The notes under the pieces are model-generated. The model ran no database searches. It had not been told where the DNA came from and worked only from the letters and a program-made list of their open reading frames with translations. Positions 60,658-64,000 of a stretch of DNA of 64,000 nucleotides are shown here, in pieces. Origin of the DNA: CAYURP01 sp964447175 (lineage in GTDB: Bacteria > Zixibacteria > MSB-5A5 > SM23-73-2). The DNA lies in NCBI GenBank assembly GCA_964447175.1, contig CAYURP010000012.1, positions 1 through 64,000 on the forward strand. Reading direction: 5' to 3'. Every line of letters begins with the position of its first letter. Position 1 is the stretch's first letter. The translations under genes were made by a program, and so were the position numbers.

Positions 60658-61434
60658 TTATACGTTAATTTTTATTTCTCCGTTTGCTAAAAGCCTTTCA
60701 ATTTGCTGAAGTTGTTTCAGGGAGTTGATCCCCATGGTCTCTCTGTAATCTTTCGCTTGAAAAGCTGATACTTTGCGGTTACTTTTTCTCAGAATCTTGA
60801 CTACGTCGGTTAGATAATACTCCCCCTGCTGGTTTTCCTTTTTCACCTGGTCTAAAGCTGAAAAGATTAACCTGGAATCAAAACAGAAGGTTCCGGTATT
60901 TATCTCTTTTTCCATTCTTTCCTCAGAGGTTGCATCTTTATCCTCCACGATCTTCTCCACATAGCCATCCGAACTACGGATTACCCTTCCATAACCTTGG
61001 GGGGCCTCCAGTACTGCAGTGAGCACAGTGGCAGAGGCTTTGGTTCGCTGATAAGTTTGAATCAGATCTTTCAAAGTTTGGGTGCTTAAAAAGGGCACAT
61101 CTCCGCAGAGCACCAGTATGGTTCCCACAAAATCAGATAAGATATCCCTGGTCTGAAGCAAGGCATGACCTGTTCCCAAAGGTTCTCTTTGCCATACGAA
61201 TTCCACCTCATAAGGTTTCAAGAACTCTGTGATCATTTGACCCTTATGCCCAACCACCATCACAATTTTCCTGATGTTCATCTTTTTCGCTGTTTTCACT
61301 ACATATTCAATTATAGGATGACCACCCAACTCATGCAGCACTTTGGGGATACCCGATTTCATCCTTTTGCCTTTGCCCGCAGCCAAAATCACCGCAGCGA
61401 TAGACTTATCATTTTTTATAAACATTTTCTGCAA
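60658..61434 (-). CDS. GlmU-like uridyltransferase domain protein (single domain)
   Basis: The 258 residues match the N-terminal nucleotidyltransferase half of GlmU: AAVILAAGKGKRMKSGIPKV (pyrophosphorylase loop), EPLGTGHAL, CGDVPFL, PQGYGRVIR and INTGTFCFD. The C-terminal left-handed beta-helix acetyltransferase of normal GlmU (about 450 residues) is missing; the frame ends naturally with a stop. It therefore probably makes UDP-GlcNAc from GlcNAc-1-phosphate and UTP, with acetylation done by another protein. A different sugar cannot be ruled out. Confidence 0.88.
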   Translation of the reverse strand: MQKMFIKNDKSIAAVILAAGKGKRMKSGIPKVLHELGGHPIIEYVVKTAKKMNIRKIVMVVGHKGQMITEFLKPYEVEFVWQREPLGTGHALLQTRDILSDFVGTILVLCGDVPFLSTQTLKDLIQTYQRTKASATVLTAVLEAPQGYGRVIRSSDGYVEKIVEDKDATSEERMEKEINTGTFCFDSRLIFSALDQVKKENQQGEYYLTDVVKILRKSNRKVSAFQAKDYRETMGINSLKQLQQIERLLANGEIKINV

Positions 61435-61453
61435 ATCTTATTCTGGTATCTAC

Positions 61454-61523
61454 AGGTGGGATAAATTCCCACCTCTATGAAATAATAAACTAACTAACAT
61501 ATGCAGGGCATTTAGCCCTGCAT
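61454..61523. repeat. Two hairpins between the GlmU-like gene and panD
   Basis: 61454-61474 has AGGTGGGA/TCCCACCT with a 5-nt loop; 61501-61523 has ATGCAGGGC/GCCCTGCAT with loop ATTTA, a perfect 9-bp stem. Either could terminate the pan genes upstream. They share build with the other intergenic hairpins but lack GTAG at the 5' foot. Confidence 0.6.
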
Positions 61524-61542
61524 AAATGTCGGGTCACAACAA

Positions 61543-61902
61543 TCAAAAATTCTTTTTGACAATTTTATTCTTCTGATCCAGAAAAATTAACCTGGGTTGG
61601 TGTTTTCTGGCATCCTCCTGATCCAGCATACAATAGGAGATGATGATAATGACATCCCCCACCTGGCCTAACCGGGCAGCAGGACCATTTAAACATATGG
61701 TTCCGGATCCTGGTTTTCCCACCAGAACGTATGTTTCAAACCTGGCTCCGTTGTTCTGGTTTAAAACATGAACCAGTTCATAGGGCAAAAGGTTTGCCTC
61801 TTTCATTATATCTTCGTCAATGGTTATGCTCCCCTCATAATTCAAAACTGCCTCAGTAACTACGGCTTTATGAATCTTAGATTTGCAAACATTAACCAGC
61901 AT
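61543..61902 (-). CDS. panD: Aspartate 1-decarboxylase proenzyme
   Basis: The 119-residue pyruvoyl enzyme makes beta-alanine for pantothenate. It self-cleaves at Gly24-Ser25 (NYEGSITID). KSKIHKAVVTEAVLNYEGS and LNGPAARLGQVGDVIIIISY are the usual blocks. Length is normal. It follows panC by 12 bp. Confidence 0.96.
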   Translation of the reverse strand: MLVNVCKSKIHKAVVTEAVLNYEGSITIDEDIMKEANLLPYELVHVLNQNNGARFETYVLVGKPGSGTICLNGPAARLGQVGDVIIIISYCMLDQEDARKHQPRLIFLDQKNKIVKKNF

Positions 61903-61914
61903 CTCATTCCTTTC

Positions 61915-62760
61915 TTACACTTTTATATTGATGTTATCAATCAATCTCGTTTTACCAATTTTTACTGCTAAGGAAATTAAAATGTTCCCCTTTATTTTCC
62001 TCAAAGTCTCAAGCGTTTCCGAGTCATTTATGGATATATAATCAATTCTTGCCTGGGGTTGCTTTTGAATGAGTTTTTTCATTTTTTCTATTATCTTTTC
62101 TGAATCCCTTTCTCCAGATTTTATCAGCTTTTTGGCTAAATTCAGGGATTGATATAAGGACAAAGCCTGAATTCTTTCTTCATCTGAAAGATACGAATTC
62201 CTGGAACTTAACGCAAGCCCGGATTTCTCCCTTATTGTAGGAGCGACAATGATCTTAACTGGAAAGTTCAGGTCTTTTACCATTCTTCTTATTACAACTG
62301 CTTGCTGAAAATCCTTCTGTCCGAAAACAGCTACATCCGGCATGACTATGTTGAAAAGCTTTGCCACGATTGTGGTCACCCCTTTGAAATGCCCCGGACG
62401 AAAAGCACCCTCTAAAATCTTGGTGGATTTTTCCACCTCTACGTAGGTCTCATATACTTCAGGATACATTTCCTTTATCTGCGGGTAAAACAGATAATCA
62501 CAGCCTGATTCCTTTAGAAGTCTTTTGTCCATTTTTAAATTCCTGGGATATCTTTTGAAATCCTCCTGGGGACCGAACTGGGTGGGATTGACAAACAAGC
62601 TAACCACTAAAACATCTGACTTTTTTTTAGCCACCCCCATCAGGCTTAAATGCCCTTGATGCAGATAGCCCATGGTGGGCACAAAACCGATGGTTTTCCC
62701 CTTTTTTTTCAGACTTGTGCAAATTCTTTGCATCTCTTTTGGAGACCTGAAGATTTTCAT
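61915..62760 (-). CDS. panC: Pantothenate synthetase
   Basis: The 281-residue enzyme joins pantoate and beta-alanine using ATP. PTMGYLHQGHLSLM holds the HxGH motif, VSLFVNPTQFGPQEDF the pantoate pocket, and VFGQKDFQQAVVIRRMV and SGLALSSRNSYLS the KMSKS-like loop. Length is typical. The spacer on the panB side contains an extra gene (four-helix bundle protein) not normally part of this operon. Confidence 0.96.
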   Translation of the reverse strand: MKIFRSPKEMQRICTSLKKKGKTIGFVPTMGYLHQGHLSLMGVAKKKSDVLVVSLFVNPTQFGPQEDFKRYPRNLKMDKRLLKESGCDYLFYPQIKEMYPEVYETYVEVEKSTKILEGAFRPGHFKGVTTIVAKLFNIVMPDVAVFGQKDFQQAVVIRRMVKDLNFPVKIIVAPTIREKSGLALSSRNSYLSDEERIQALSLYQSLNLAKKLIKSGERDSEKIIEKMKKLIQKQPQARIDYISINDSETLETLRKIKGNILISLAVKIGKTRLIDNINIKV

Positions 62761-62820
62761 TTTGACTAATTAAGAATTCAAAAAGCAAAATTTAAAATTG
62801 CAATTAAAAAATAAAAATTA

Positions 62821-63201
62821 TTATTTCTTCCCTTTGAGCTTGAGAGTACTTGAAGCGAGAATATTAGCCAATTCTATGGTCTCATCGAGCAAAGGATTTA
62901 CCGATTCTTTTGCTGCCTTATTAGAGTCCCTTAAAAGACCCGGCCAGAACTTGCTCTCATTAGTTGATTTGAGAGAGTGATTAAGGAAGTTAGTAAATTC
63001 TTTTTTTGAGCTGGCAGCCTGAGCTTCAACTATATTTGCGCCTATGCCGGTGGCACTGCGAATTAGTTGCTTAGCGATAACATGACAAGATAAATCATTC
63101 TTTGCTAATTGATCCAGTAATTTGATAATATTTAAAGCATATAAATAAGCCCTCTTTTTTACATCAATTTTAGATTTTAAATTGTAATTTTTCATTTTCA
63201 T
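62821..63201 (-). CDS. Four-helix bundle protein (S23/IVP family)
   Basis: The 126-residue protein matches the family first found in 23S rRNA intervening sequences: KKRAYLYALNIIKLLDQLAK, LIRSATGIGANIVEAQAASS and KEFTNFLNHSLKSTNESKFW are its signatures. The same fold is used by Avd accessory proteins of diversity-generating retroelements, but no reverse transcriptase or template repeat is in the window. It lies between panB and panC, and both flanks are very AT-rich with related words (ttaaaattg, aaattgtaat, aaaaaataaaaatta), which suggests insertion into the operon. Confidence 0.88.
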   Translation of the reverse strand: MKMKNYNLKSKIDVKKRAYLYALNIIKLLDQLAKNDLSCHVIAKQLIRSATGIGANIVEAQAASSKKEFTNFLNHSLKSTNESKFWPGLLRDSNKAAKESVNPLLDETIELANILASSTLKLKGKK

Positions 63202-63218
63202 TTTTTATTTTTTAATTT

Positions 63219-63983
63219 CTAATAGCTTTCTTCTTCTGAGGGAAATTCGCCAGATTTAACATCCTCTAAATACTTCTGGCAGGCTTTTTGAATTTCCTCT
63301 CCCAGGTTAGCATAGCGTCTGACGAATTTGGGTTTGAAATCTTCGAAAAGTCCTAAAATATCGTTTACCACCAAAACCTGTCCATCACAGAATTTACCTG
63401 CGCCTATTCCTATTGTGGGAATTTTAAGGGACTGGCTAATGGTTTTTGCTAAGTCTGAAGGTATCGCCTCCAGAACAATGGAAAAGCAGCCTGCATCTTC
63501 CAATGCTTGCGCACTTTTGATCAGATAATCCTTGTTTTTTTGATCTTTTCCCTGAACTGAAAAACTGCCGAATTTATGTATGGATTGGGGGGTCAAACCT
63601 ATATGCCCCATCACCGGTATGCCAGCCTGCACTACCCCTTCCACGATTCTTATCATTTCCGTCCCGCCTTCTATTTTCACCCCTTGGGCTCCCCCCTCCT
63701 TTAAAAATCTGCCGGCATTTCTTATGGCTTCGGCTTCAGATGTTTGGTAGGATAAAAACGGCATATCCCCCACTATCATGGCCCTTTCACAGGCAGAGGA
63801 TACTGCCTGGGTATGATAGATCATCTGCTCCATCCCTATGGACAGGGTGGTTTTCGCCCCATAAAAGACCATATTAACCGAATCGCCTACCAGTATGCAA
63901 TCAATTCCGATCTTATCCATTATTCTGGCAGTGAAGAAATCATATGCAGTTAAAACAGCGATTTTCTCTTGGGATTTTTTCAT
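63219..63983 (-). CDS. panB: 3-methyl-2-oxobutanoate hydroxymethyltransferase
   Basis: The 254-residue TIM-barrel enzyme makes ketopantoate, the first step to pantothenate. LTAYDFFTARIMDKIGID, LVGDSVNMV, GDMPFLSYQ, VKIEGG and PVMGHIGLTPQS carry the metal- and substrate-binding residues. Length is slightly short but all blocks are present. The ATG at 63983 is preceded by CCGGATG-type sequence without a strong SD. It is the first gene of the pan group in the window. Confidence 0.95.
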   Translation of the reverse strand: MKKSQEKIAVLTAYDFFTARIMDKIGIDCILVGDSVNMVFYGAKTTLSIGMEQMIYHTQAVSSACERAMIVGDMPFLSYQTSEAEAIRNAGRFLKEGGAQGVKIEGGTEMIRIVEGVVQAGIPVMGHIGLTPQSIHKFGSFSVQGKDQKNKDYLIKSAQALEDAGCFSIVLEAIPSDLAKTISQSLKIPTIGIGAGKFCDGQVLVVNDILGLFEDFKPKFVRRYANLGEEIQKACQKYLEDVKSGEFPSEEESY

Positions 63984-64000
63984 CCGGAGAAAGGTCTTTA

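Noticed and set aside
62821..63201. Diversity-generating retroelement
   Set aside because: The four-helix bundle protein resembles Avd, but there is no reverse transcriptase, template repeat or variable target gene in the window.

Overview
The window reads as chromosome of a Gram-negative, probably anaerobic or electron-respiring bacterium from an uncultured lineage around the FCB superphylum. Pointers are a 1968-residue SprA-type outer-membrane translocon protein, TolC/RND efflux, a diaminopimelate pathway gene, an 11-haem cytochrome fused to a b-type membrane domain, and several secreted proteins ending in paired dockerin-like EF-hand repeats of the kind common in Zixibacteria-like genomes. 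The lineage is inference: no rRNA gene or ribosomal protein gene is present.

Layout. 1-4.1 kb (minus): a response regulator cut by the window edge, a LUD-domain protein, argS and dapF. 4.1-11.6 kb (minus): a secreted C39-like peptidase with a C-terminal dockerin pair, an aminotransferase, an Ig-repeat lipoprotein and a Fis-type regulator. 11.7-16.8 kb (minus): a small EamA/SMR-like protein and a ccmABCDEF cytochrome c maturation operon, including a 35-codon ccmD. 17.2-22.8 kb (minus): a papain-family secreted peptidase with dockerin, lepB and the multihaem cytochrome. 23.3-39.2 kb (plus): murB, sprA with a glutaminyl cyclase gene directly behind it, a ComEA-like HhH protein, coaD, ecfT, truA, a transaldolase, purB, psd-pssA, purS-purQ, a DUF4321-like protein, tatA and an unknown gene. 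39.2-43.3 kb: repeat-rich DNA with a frameshifted IS481-like element and a secreted beta-helix-type protein. 43.3-53.1 kb (minus): TetR-adaptor-RND-PII-like-TolC efflux operon, then recG with three small conserved genes. 53.4-57.3 kb (plus): a 1303-residue secreted protein with cohesin-like, GEVED-like and dockerin-like modules. 57.6-64 kb (minus): rho, rsfS, a LytR_C protein, a secreted hypothetical, a GlmU-like uridyltransferase and panD-panC-(four-helix-bundle gene)-panB.

How the parts fit. The Ccm system makes the multihaem cytochrome next door possible. Its CcmE carries a CxxxY motif in place of HxxxY, and ccmG/H/I are absent here. SprA, LepB and the glutaminyl cyclase point to an export route in which mature N-termini begin with Gln: SprA, TolC and the cytochrome all show Ala|Gln at the predicted cleavage site. 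The dockerin-tailed proteins are likely cargo or surface-assembly components, and three of them have near-consensus promoters with long leaders.

The most unusual non-coding signal is a set of perfect or near-perfect hairpins confined to intergenic gaps. Many have GTAG exactly at the 5' foot of the stem (CTAC at the 3' foot when inverted), which is the hallmark of REP elements moved by RAYT transposases, yet the stem sequences differ from hairpin to hairpin. No tRNA, rRNA or CRISPR array was recognised.
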